DNA of 30,724 bases. It comes from SVKR01 sp963605115 (GTDB taxonomy: Bacteria; Bacillota; Clostridia; Oscillospirales; Oscillospiraceae). Shown here in pieces: positions 16,718-23,206 of this stretch. The translations under genes were made by a program, and so were the position numbers. Position 1 is the first letter of the stretch. Every line of letters starts with the position of its first letter. The notes under the pieces are model-generated. The model saw nothing but the letters and a program-made list of their open reading frames with translations, was not told the origin of the DNA and made no database searches. The stretch covers positions 1 to 30,724 of the forward strand of contig CAVCTM010000015.1 of assembly GCA_963605115.1 (NCBI GenBank). Direction: 5' to 3'.

Positions 16718-17666
16718 CGTTTTTCACCGCCTTGACTTTTGCATATTTCGCCTTGACCTTCGGGTCGATAAAGGCAAAGAGAATGTCCACCAGCAGCATG
16801 ACCGCGGCGAAAAACACGGAGAGGACGATCGTACACGCCTGCACGATCGGGTAATCGCGCGCGTTGATCGCGGTCAGCATATAAAGCCCGATGCCGGGGA
16901 TGCCGAACACCTTTTCCACCACGACGGAGCCGCCGCAGATATGGGCAAGCCCCACGGAGGAGGTGGTCAGGATCGGGAACAGCGCGTTCGGCAGCGCGTG
17001 GCGCACGATGACCTTGAAGTTGGAGAGTCCCTTGGCGCGCGCCGTTACGATATAATCGGAGCGGATGACCTCCAGCATGGCGGAGCGCGCCTGCCTTGCG
17101 TTGGAGGCAAGTCCGTTGAAGCAGCCGGCGATGGCGGGGAGAATATAATATTGTATCCCGCCGATGCCGCTGGAGGGGAACCAGTTCAGCTTCAGCGAAA
17201 AAGCGAGCACCAGCAGCAGCGCCAGCCAGAACGTCGGCGCGGAAACGCCCATCAGGGCGATCACCATGCAAAGTCCGTCCAGAAAGCTGTTCTGCTTCAC
17301 GCCCGCCATAATGCCGAAGGGCACGCCGATGACGACGGAGAGCAGCCACGTTGCAAAGCCGAGTCCGAGCGTGCGCGGCATGCGGCGGAACATCTCCTCG
17401 GAGATGCTGACGGAGGTGATGTAGGACTCGCCGAAGTCAAAGTGCAGGAACACGTTTTTGAGATATTTTGCGAGCCGGATCAGGTAAGGGTCGTTCAGTC
17501 CGAGCCGCTCCCGGACCGCCTCGATCTGCTCCACGGTCGCCTCCGAGCCCGCGACGGACACCGCCGGGTCGCCGGGGATCAGATACATCAGGGAAAAGAT
17601 CAGGATCGAGACCGCCAGAACGATCGGGATGAACAGCAGTAAGCGTTTGATAACATATCTTCCCAT
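16710..17666 (-). CDS. Peptide-type ABC transporter permease (DppB/OppB-like)
   Basis: This 318-residue permease begins MGRYVIKRLLLFIPIVLAVS. The family-typical LIPGDPA lies near residue 30, followed by an extracytoplasmic segment with LGLNDPYLIRLAKYL and five more helices. The EAA-like coupling segment YIVTARAKGLSNFKVIVRHA precedes LPNAL. The C-terminal IDPKVKAKY is also typical. AGGAG lies about 7 nt before the start. It lies 108 nt behind the binding-protein gene, and a large stem-loop occupies that gap. The two permeases and two ATPases make a complete importer with the lipoprotein. Confidence 0.94.
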   Translation of the reverse strand: MGRYVIKRLLLFIPIVLAVSILIFSLMYLIPGDPAVSVAGSEATVEQIEAVRERLGLNDPYLIRLAKYLKNVFLHFDFGESYITSVSISEEMFRRMPRTLGLGFATWLLSVVIGVPFGIMAGVKQNSFLDGLCMVIALMGVSAPTFWLALLLVLAFSLKLNWFPSSGIGGIQYYILPAIAGCFNGLASNARQARSAMLEVIRSDYIVTARAKGLSNFKVIVRHALPNALFPILTTSSVGLAHICGGSVVVEKVFGIPGIGLYMLTAINARDYPIVQACTIVLSVFFAAVMLLVDILFAFIDPKVKAKYAKVKAVKNDA

Positions 17667-17700
17667 TTGATTCTCCTAATGACGTAAAAGGGAGAGAAAG

Positions 17701-17739
17701 AGCGGCAGCGCGGGTATTCTTTCAAAACGCGCTGCCGCT
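17701..17739 (-). terminator. Stem-loop after the binding-protein gene (partial terminator or mRNA stabiliser)
   Basis: A perfect 12-bp stem AGCGGCAGCGCG/CGCGCTGCCGCT with a 15-nt loop lies between the lipoprotein stop and the dppB-like start. On the minus strand the 3' side is CTTTCTCTCCC, a poor T-tract. I infer it protects the lipoprotein message or attenuates the downstream genes, giving more binding protein than permease. Confidence 0.6.
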
Positions 17740-17774
17740 TTTTCACTCAGGGTATGCGCCGGAGGCTCCGGGCA

Positions 17775-19418
17775 TCAGTTCCATGAATAGGTGGTCGCGC
17801 CGGGGAGCGGGCGCATGTCGATGTTGACATACATATCCGCGATCTTGGCGTTATTGAAGACGATGCACTTGTTCTCGACGTAAAGGCGCATGACGTAAGC
17901 CTGCTCCACCAGATACTCGTGAACGGCGGTGGTCGTCTCGTAGCCGTTGGTGTTGATGTCCGCCGCAGCCTCGTAGAGCTCCTGAAGCTTGTCGTCGTTG
18001 ATGAAGCCGAGGCAGTAAGCGCCGCCGTAAGCGTTGCGGTTGAGTCTCTTGCGCCAGACGTTCGTGATGGAGCCGGAGCCGCCGCCGCCCTGGATCAGAA
18101 GATCCCACTTGTCGGACTCGGTGTTGTAGGTGTTGTAGATCGCGTTTTCCAGACCCGCGAGCTCGATGGTGATGCCGAGGTTGTTTTCAAGGTAAGCCTG
18201 AATGACGGTGCACATAGAGTCGCAGTAAGAGCTGGAGGGATACATCAGCGTCAGGTTCAGCGTGCTGGGATCGACGCCGGACTTGCCGAGGCACTCCAGC
18301 GCGTATTCGGGATCGTACTCAAAGTAGTCGCGGTTCTGGAGGTCGGGGTCCACGTCGGGGTAGCGGACCTGCCCGTAGGTCTTGGGGTTGACGGCATGCC
18401 CGTTCCACGTTGCCTCGATGATCGCCTCGCGGTCGATGGCGTAGAGGATGGCGCGGCGGAGCCAGACGTTATCCTTGAACACGCTGTTCTCGGACTCGTT
18501 GAACCAGAGGTCGTTGCCGCCCCACGTCGCGACCTCGCGTGCGGTGAAGCGGTCCGCCTCGGCGCCGCCCTCCATGAAGCGGTCAGCCTGATTGAAGTCG
18601 ACGAAGGCGAAGTCCAGCGTTCCGCTCTCCAGCGCGACGACGATCTGGGCTGCTTCCTCCATGAAGTTATAGACGATGGTGTCCACGTTCGCCTTCTGGA
18701 CGTCGCAGGTGATCTTGTCCTCCGGCTGCCAGTACTTCTCGTTCTTCACGGCGACCAGCGTGGAGCCGGTGGTGTATTCCTTGACCTGATAGTGGGCGGT
18801 CGTGACGACGTTGTTCACGGACATGTTCTCGCCGGAGGCCTCGTAAGCCGCCTTCGTGACCATCCAGAGCATCGGGATCGCGGCGTAGAAGGTGGTAACG
18901 CCGTCGTCCTTGACGGTCAGCCGCACGGAATAGTCGCCGGTCTTTTCCCAGGACTCGAAGCTGGAGATGTCGCTGTTCGCGACCTTCTCGCGGTAAGTGT
19001 CGAGGCACCAGATGACGTCGTCCGCGGTGAAGTGGTTGCCCGCCGCGTCGTAGATGTTGTCGTAAAGCTCGATGTCGTAGTCGCGGCCGCTGCGCTCATA
19101 GCCCTTTGCGAGCACGCCGACGAGGTTGCCGTCGATGTCGTAGTGGAAGAGCGTTTCATAGATTTGCAGGAGGACCTGCTTGCGGGAGGAGTCGTTCGTG
19201 ACGAAGGGGTCGAGGGTTCCCGGATCGCCGTCGGCGATGCTGATGTAAACGGTCTTGTCGGTCTCTCCGGCGGGAACGGCGGGATCGTCGGTCTTGGGGC
19301 TGTCCGGAGTGTTCGTGTTGGTCGGCGCGGACGTTCCGCCGCAGCCGGCAAGCAGTGCGCAGAGCATGGCTGCAAAGAGCAGCAGAGCAAGGATCCTGCG
19401 AGTTTTCATGTCGTTCAT
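17775..19418 (-). CDS. ABC transporter substrate-binding lipoprotein (SBP_bac_5 family)
   Basis: This 547-residue extracytoplasmic binding protein has a lipoprotein signal peptide with lipobox LLAGC, so Cys26 would be lipidated. A Thr/Pro/Asp-rich linker follows to about residue 55. The family-5 body includes DGDPGTLDPFVTNDSSRKQV, LAKGYERS and the HFTADDVIWCLDTYREKV segment typical of peptide, nickel and oligosaccharide binders. It is the first gene of the importer operon. AAAGGA lies about 5 nt before ATG 19418; ATG 19409 is an in-frame alternative. SBP_bac_5 proteins mostly bind peptides, but some bind oligosaccharides or other small solutes. The catabolic genes downstream favour a sugar-containing ligand here. 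The ligand itself cannot be read from sequence. Confidence 0.94.
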   Translation of the reverse strand: MNDMKTRRILALLLFAAMLCALLAGCGGTSAPTNTNTPDSPKTDDPAVPAGETDKTVYISIADGDPGTLDPFVTNDSSRKQVLLQIYETLFHYDIDGNLVGVLAKGYERSGRDYDIELYDNIYDAAGNHFTADDVIWCLDTYREKVANSDISSFESWEKTGDYSVRLTVKDDGVTTFYAAIPMLWMVTKAAYEASGENMSVNNVVTTAHYQVKEYTTGSTLVAVKNEKYWQPEDKITCDVQKANVDTIVYNFMEEAAQIVVALESGTLDFAFVDFNQADRFMEGGAEADRFTAREVATWGGNDLWFNESENSVFKDNVWLRRAILYAIDREAIIEATWNGHAVNPKTYGQVRYPDVDPDLQNRDYFEYDPEYALECLGKSGVDPSTLNLTLMYPSSSYCDSMCTVIQAYLENNLGITIELAGLENAIYNTYNTESDKWDLLIQGGGGSGSITNVWRKRLNRNAYGGAYCLGFINDDKLQELYEAAADINTNGYETTTAVHEYLVEQAYVMRLYVENKCIVFNNAKIADMYVNIDMRPLPGATTYSWN

Positions 19419-19447
19419 TTCGTCCTTTCTTTTTTTCTCCGTATCCC

Positions 19448-19468
19448 GAAGGCGGGCTCCCCGCCTTC
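19448..19468 (-). promoter_or_regulatory. Stable hairpin in the binding-protein mRNA leader
   Basis: A 9-bp stem GAAGGCGGG/CCCGCCTTC with a 3-nt loop starts about 30 nt before the start codon, downstream of both candidate promoters. It has no T-tract, so it is probably not a terminator. It may protect the 5' end or be part of a regulatory leader. Function is inference. Confidence 0.5.
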
Positions 19469-19476
19469 CTGCACCA

Positions 19477-19541
19477 AAAATAGCATATCCGCCGCGCCGC
19501 TACAATGCCGGAAATTATATAAAATGTTCCGTTTCTTTCGA
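19477..19541 (-). promoter_or_regulatory. Two candidate promoters of the importer operon
   Basis: The proximal candidate is TTGTAG (19500-19505), 17 nt, then TATTTT (19477-19482) with an extended -10 TG-C. The distal candidate is TCGAAA (19536-19541), 16 nt, then a perfect TATAAT (19514-19519). Both have weak -35 elements, as expected for an activator-dependent promoter. The gap from 19419 to 19707 otherwise holds the inverted site pair described at 19521-19619 and the divergent promoter. Confidence 0.6.
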
Positions 19542-19619
19542 TGCTCCGATTTTTTTCGGCAATAATTCACAAATTTCGCGTCACTTCGCCGCAAAAAAAG
19601 CATAGAAAAGGAACATTTT
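19521..19619. promoter_or_regulatory. Inverted pair of 18-bp near-identical sites
   Basis: The plus-strand site 19521-19538 starts AAAATGTTCC and continues GTTTCTTT. The minus-strand site 19619-19602 starts AAAATGTTCC and continues TTTTCTAT. They match at 16 of 18 positions and face each other over 63 bp. The first lies across the spacer and -35 of the distal importer promoter. A pair of regulator-binding half-sites, perhaps for the AraC-type protein encoded nearby, is the likeliest reading. Confidence 0.55.
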
Positions 19620-19644
19620 CCCAATAAGAGCGCCGAAACTGCGG

Positions 19645-19673
19645 TTGAATCCGGTTTTCGGACATGGTATAGT
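19645..19673 (+). promoter_or_regulatory. Promoter of the small membrane protein gene
   Basis: TTGAAT (19645-19650), a 17-nt spacer and TATAGT (19668-19673) lie about 35 nt upstream of the ATG at 19708. Confidence 0.82.
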
Positions 19674-19707
19674 AGAGGGCAAGATCAAAGAGAAACGGAG
19701 ACGCGCG

Positions 19708-20304
19708 ATGGGCTATCGGGAAAACTTTTTCCGGGATTACGAGGCGGTCAGGGTGCCCGGAAAGAACGGCGGGAAGGACCGTATCCGCTATGAATATGTC
19801 GGCGACTGGTGCGAGTGGGACCTCAGCGCCGATGCGCTGGCGCGGCGAAAGCGCCTCTGCGCCGGGCTGACCGCGGCAGCCGGCGCGCTCGCGCTCTTTG
19901 CCGGAACGCGGCGGAATCTGCTCAACGTCCGTCCCCTGCTTGCCGTCCCCGGACTCGCCGCGCTCGCGGCGCTGATCTTCGCGGTCATCGGCGCGGTCCA
20001 GTTCTGCCGCATGGGATCGCGCGTGCCGCAGCGGGACCGTGCCGGGATGACCATGCGCGTCTTAGGCGGTCACGTCTTCTTTTTTGCGGCGGAGGCGGTC
20101 TATTTCGTGGGGAGCGCGGTGCTGCTCCTCAGCGGCGCGGTCCCCGCGGCGCGCGCGGAGCTGCTCTCGGCGCTCAGTGGACTGCTCGCCGCGGCGCTCT
20201 CCTTCTGCGCGATGCTGAGCCAGCGTGCGCTGCGCTGGCACGAGGAGCCCGGAACCCGCAGCCGGGAGGAGCAGAAGAAGAAAGCCCCCGCGTCCCGGAC
20301 ATAA
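19708..20304 (+). CDS. Small polytopic membrane protein of unknown function
   Basis: I do not recognise this 198-residue protein. It starts MGYRENFFRDYEAVRVPG. A charged, Tyr/Trp-rich cytoplasmic-looking N-terminus of about 50 residues is followed by probably four membrane segments, roughly residues 52-70, 78-98, 118-140 and 146-170. The tail is short and basic (RSREEQKKKAPAS). The start at 19708 is chosen because CGGAG lies 8 nt upstream and the promoter ends at 19673; an upstream in-frame ATG at 19645 overlaps the promoter. It is monocistronic, divergent from the importer operon and closed by a strong terminator. The shared control region suggests it may be co-regulated with the importer, but nothing in the sequence gives a function. 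Confidence 0.75.
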   Translation: MGYRENFFRDYEAVRVPGKNGGKDRIRYEYVGDWCEWDLSADALARRKRLCAGLTAAAGALALFAGTRRNLLNVRPLLAVPGLAALAALIFAVIGAVQFCRMGSRVPQRDRAGMTMRVLGGHVFFFAAEAVYFVGSAVLLLSGAVPAARAELLSALSGLLAAALSFCAMLSQRALRWHEEPGTRSREEQKKKAPASRT

Positions 20305-20352
20305 AAAAAGCGCCCTCCGCCGGAGTTTTTCTCTCCGGCGGAGGGCGCTTTT
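20304..20352. terminator. Strong bidirectional terminator
   Basis: A 16-bp perfect stem GCGCCCTCCGCCGGAG (20310-20325) pairs with 20333-20348 over a 7-nt loop, flanked by seven A and four T residues. It ends the small membrane protein transcript on the plus strand. In the other direction it can stop transcripts arriving from the AraC-type gene after the repeat. Confidence 0.92.
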
Positions 20353-20383
20353 GAGCGTATAAAGCGCTCCTGCGAGCTTCGAT

Positions 20384-20564
20384 TTTGAAGGCTCCCCTGT
20401 GCAAGGGGAGCTGGCAGCGCGAAGCGCTGACTGAGGGGTTGTTACCGGGCTTACGCAAACGCCGAGCTTGGTTGTTTCGGCAGCTTACAACCCTCCAGTC
20501 ACGACTTCGCCGTGACAGCCTCCCTTGCACAGGGAGGCCTTTAAATTTGTGCGCCTGCGGCGCT
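20384..20564 (-). repeat. Structured ~180-bp repeat, copy 1 (after the AraC-type gene)
   Basis: Read on the minus strand, it starts 11 nt after the AraC-type stop with AGCGCC GCA GGCGCA. Next come TTTAAAGG, the hairpin GCCTCCC-TGTGCAA-GGGAGGC (20518-20538), and a second hairpin GTCACG/CGTGAC (20498-20516). A long-range arm GACTGGAGGGTTGT then pairs with ACAACCCCTCAGTC around a central loop. It closes with the mirror hairpins CAGCGC/GCGCTG and GCTCCCC/GGGGAGC (20391-20411). No open reading frame here looks real. It has the shape of a small non-coding, MITE-like or RNA-structured repeat. Copies 2 and 3 are at 23022 and 30559. Confidence 0.9.
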
Positions 20565-20575
20565 GTGATAGTTTT

Positions 20576-22210
20576 TTATCCGTTTTTGAAGGCAAGATCC
20601 GCCTGCGTGGTGTTTTTGCGCGGGATCGCGAGCCCCTCGACGGAGCCGTGGAACTGGCGGTATTTCGTCGGTGTGACGCCGAGCGTCGCCTTGAAGTGCT
20701 TGCTGAACGCCTGAACGGTGTCAAAGCCGAGGCGGAACGCGATCTCGGAGATCGTCAGCGTGGTATAGGTGAGCATATTGACGGCGGACTCCGCCTTGCG
20801 GCTGTTCACAAAGTCGGAAAAATTCGTGCCCGTCTCCTTTTTGAACAGGCTGGAGAGATAGCAGCTCGACAGCCCCACCCGCTCCGCGGCGGAGGCGAGC
20901 GTGATGCGCTTGTCGAGATGATCGGAAATGAAGGCGATCACGTTGGAAACGGCGGCGGAGTATTTTTTCTCGGCGGAATCGGCGATGCGTTCGAGCAGCG
21001 CAGTGTATTCGGAGAGGATCAGGCTCTCGTGGCTCTGGAAGGTGGTGCAGAGGTGGGAGAGATAAGCGAGCGTATCCGATTTTTCGGCGGGATTCGCGAA
21101 CTTGGAGATCGTGTCCCAATAGATCTCGAAGGGGCAGTAAATGATGCGCTTCGCGGCGAAGCGGAACTCCCGGCTCAGCAGCGTCTCGCGCGGCAGGGAA
21201 TACATCGCCTCGATCCCGCGGCGGAAGCGGGCGACATCCAGCACGGAGACGGCGTTCGTGATCTCCGTCATGAGCTTTTCCAGCCGCAGGCTCTGCGGAC
21301 CCTTCAGCGGACCGCAGTGGTCCTGCCAGCGGATGATCCGGTTGATGCCGAGGTCCATGCGCGACCACTCCGCGTCGCGCACCTGCTCCTTCAGCTTCCA
21401 GACGTCGCAGGGGTCGCTGACCTCGCCGCTGACGCAGAGCGTGATGCCGAGCGGACCCGACGCGCCGCTCCGGGCGCGCAGGACCTCAAAAAGCGCACCC
21501 AGTCTGGCGTCGAAGACCGAGGGGTCCAGCGGCTTATAGTTCAAAACCGCCATGATCCCGTCCGCCTTGTGGATGATGATGATATCGGCGCACCAGTCCC
21601 CGAAGAAGTCGCGCACCGTCTGCTCAACGTGGTTCATGTCGAGCTGGATGCGGGAGGAGACCTCCTTGTGGAAAAAGGGGATGTCGAATTTGATGAAAAG
21701 CATTTTATAGAGCCCGACGACGAAATGGGCGCTGTAAACGGCGTTGATCTGCTCGATCGAGATCGGCTCGCGGCGCAGCAGATCCATGCCGCGGTCGCTG
21801 AGATAAAAGCGCCGCGCCGCGCTCTCCACGGAGCGGACGCCGGGCTGGAACGAAAACTTTTGCAGCGCGGCGGAGAGGCTCTCCGCGCTCAGGGGCAGCA
21901 GAAGATAGTCGGCGGCGCCGCACTTCATCGCGCGGTAGAGCGCGTCGAAGTCCCGCCGCCCGCAGACGATGAACTGCGTCGTGAAGTTCCCGGCGCTGCC
22001 GACGCGCTCGATCACGTCGAAGCAGGAAGTCCCCTCCAGCTCCGTCTCCGTGATCACGAGCTCCGGGAGGAGCAGATTGATCTCGGCTGCCCAGTCGCGC
22101 CCCGGCGCGAGCGTGCCGACGGAAAAGCTCGGCGGAACGAGCCGGTCCAGCATCGGCCGCAGCCGCCCGCAGAACGCGGCGGAGCCCATCAGAAGGATCG
22201 ATTTTTTCAT
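20576..22210 (-). CDS. AraC-family response-regulator-like protein with degenerate receiver
   Basis: This 544-residue regulator of the YesN type has an N-terminal receiver-like domain of about 120 residues, a long helical middle, and a C-terminal AraC/HTH_18 DNA-binding domain at about 430-530. The two helix-turn-helix parts show ITLASAAERVGLSSCYLSSL and LTISEIAFRLGFDTVQAFSK with the typical TPTKYRQ end. The receiver lacks the N-terminal acidic pair, has Glu55 (LVITET) in place of the phosphorylated Asp, and shows LLLP where KP is expected. It is therefore probably not phosphorylated. GGAGG lies 7 nt before the start, and the promoter is at 22244-22272. No histidine kinase gene is nearby. It may control the importer operon about 1.1 kb downstream, which YesN-like proteins often do for sugar ABC systems. 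That target is inference. Confidence 0.88.
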   Translation of the reverse strand: MKKSILLMGSAAFCGRLRPMLDRLVPPSFSVGTLAPGRDWAAEINLLLPELVITETELEGTSCFDVIERVGSAGNFTTQFIVCGRRDFDALYRAMKCGAADYLLLPLSAESLSAALQKFSFQPGVRSVESAARRFYLSDRGMDLLRREPISIEQINAVYSAHFVVGLYKMLFIKFDIPFFHKEVSSRIQLDMNHVEQTVRDFFGDWCADIIIIHKADGIMAVLNYKPLDPSVFDARLGALFEVLRARSGASGPLGITLCVSGEVSDPCDVWKLKEQVRDAEWSRMDLGINRIIRWQDHCGPLKGPQSLRLEKLMTEITNAVSVLDVARFRRGIEAMYSLPRETLLSREFRFAAKRIIYCPFEIYWDTISKFANPAEKSDTLAYLSHLCTTFQSHESLILSEYTALLERIADSAEKKYSAAVSNVIAFISDHLDKRITLASAAERVGLSSCYLSSLFKKETGTNFSDFVNSRKAESAVNMLTYTTLTISEIAFRLGFDTVQAFSKHFKATLGVTPTKYRQFHGSVEGLAIPRKNTTQADLAFKNG

Positions 22211-22243
22211 GCAGTCGCCTCCGTTTCTTTCTCGGACACGCCC

Positions 22244-22272
22244 ATTATACTCCGCCGCGGCGGAAGCGTCAA
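22244..22272 (-). promoter_or_regulatory. Promoter of the AraC-type gene
   Basis: TTGACG (22267-22272), 17 nt, then perfect TATAAT (22244-22249) are read on the minus strand. The spacer contains the 12-bp palindrome CCGCCGCGGCGG (22252-22263), a possible operator. Confidence 0.88.
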
Positions 22273-22288
22273 CCGCTCCCCTTCCCCA

Positions 22289-23005
22289 TCACTCCCGCTT
22301 CACGAGCTCCCGCCGCAATCGCAGGAGGATGCGCTTTTCCAGACGGGAGATATAGCTCTGGGAGATGCCGAGGCGGTCGGCTACCTGCTTCTGGGTGGCT
22401 TCGGCTCTGCCGCCGAGACCGAAGCGGAGCGTGATGATGTCGCGCTCGCGCTCGCTTAAGCTGTCCACGGCGGCGTGGAGCGCGGCGCGCTCGGCGTCCT
22501 CCTCCAGCGGGCGGCTGACCTCGTCGCCGTCCGTGCCGAGCACGTCGGAGAGCAGCAGCTCGTTGCCGTCCCAGTCGGTGTTGAGCGGCTCGTCGATGGA
22601 GACCTCGCTGCGCTGGCTGCCGATCTTGCGCAGGTGCATCAGGATCTCGTTTTCGATGCAGCGGCTCGCATAAGTCGCGAGCTTGATGTTTTTGTCCGCA
22701 CGGAAGGTGTTGATCGCCTTGATGAGTCCGATGGTGCCGATGCTGACGAGGTCCTCCAGCCCGACGCCGGTGTTCTCGAAGCGGCGCGCGATATAGACCA
22801 CGAGGCGCAGATTATGCTCGATGAGCGTCTGGCGCGCCCACTCCGCGCCCGCGGCGAGCCCCTCCAGCGCGGCGCGCTCGGCTTCGCCCTCCAGCGGCGC
22901 CGGCAGCGTGTCCGGTCCCCCGACATAATGCACCGCCTCCGGCAAAGCAAGCCCCAGCCGGTTCAGGATGCGGAGAAAAAGCAGTTTGAGTCTGGACATG
23001 GACAT
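22289..23005 (-). CDS. sigE: RNA polymerase sporulation sigma factor SigE precursor
   Basis: Pro-sigma-E drives early mother-cell gene expression during sporulation. The 238-residue length matches B. subtilis SigE (239). The N-terminal pro-sequence MSMSRLKLLFLRILNRLGLA is amphipathic and membrane-associating. It leads to VHYVGGPDTLPAPL, matching the known VYYIGGSEALPPPL processing region, so cleavage after Tyr27 is predicted. Region 2 (NLRLVVYIARRFENTGVGLE, KLATYASRCIENEILMHLRK) and region 4 (SLSERERDIITLRFGL, QKQVADRLGISQSYISRLEK) are intact. AAGGAGG lies 9 nt before ATG 23005. The longer frame to 23101 is translation of the repeat. spoIIGA, encoding its activating protease, lies directly upstream, separated by copy 2 of the structured repeat. 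sigG, often next in Clostridia, is absent here. Confidence 0.96.
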   Translation of the reverse strand: MSMSRLKLLFLRILNRLGLALPEAVHYVGGPDTLPAPLEGEAERAALEGLAAGAEWARQTLIEHNLRLVVYIARRFENTGVGLEDLVSIGTIGLIKAINTFRADKNIKLATYASRCIENEILMHLRKIGSQRSEVSIDEPLNTDWDGNELLLSDVLGTDGDEVSRPLEEDAERAALHAAVDSLSERERDIITLRFGLGGRAEATQKQVADRLGISQSYISRLEKRILLRLRRELVKRE

Positions 23006-23021
23006 GAAATAAAACCTCCTT

Positions 23022-23200
23022 TTTAAAGGCTCCCCTGTGCAAGGGGAGCTGGCGCGCGAAGCGCGACTGAGGGGTTGTTGCCAAGTCTCCGGAAACGCCA
23101 AGCTTGGTAATTCCGGCAGCTTACAACCCTCCAGTCAGCGCTTCGCGCTGACTGCCTCCCTTGCACAGGGAGGCCTTTAAATTTGTGCGCCTTCGGCGCA
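23022..23200 (-). repeat. Structured ~180-bp repeat, copy 2 (between spoIIGA and sigE)
   Basis: Read on the minus strand, it begins 6 nt after the spoIIGA stop with the perfect hairpin TGCGCC GAA GGCGCA (23186-23200). It then has the same order of stems as copy 1: GCCTCCC/GGGAGGC, GTCAGCGC/GCGCTGAC, the long-range GACTGGAGGGTTGT arm, a central CCAAG/CTTGG loop, CGCGC/GCGCG and GCTCCCC/GGGGAGC. It ends in TTTAAA only a few bases before the sigE Shine-Dalgarno. It therefore lies inside the expected spoIIGA-sigE transcript. Confidence 0.92.
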
Positions 23201-23206
23201 TTGATT

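Noticed and set aside
17919..19565. 548-codon open frame opposite the binding-protein gene
   Set aside because: Low-complexity Val/Asp/Gly composition with no ribosome binding site. It is antisense to a clear SBP_bac_5 lipoprotein.
20385..20724. Small open frames inside the structured repeats (20385-20714, 20485-20724, 23023-23352, 30426-30683)
   Set aside because: They translate the palindromes and differ between copies. There is no ribosome binding site and no conserved protein.
20525..22459. 644-codon open frame opposite the AraC-type gene and sigE end
   Set aside because: It begins in the repeat and runs antisense through two recognised genes. The composition is typical of shadow frames.
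23006..23101. Longer sigE start at 23101
   Set aside because: It would translate the structured repeat. The conserved pro-sequence starts at 23005 behind AAGGAGG.
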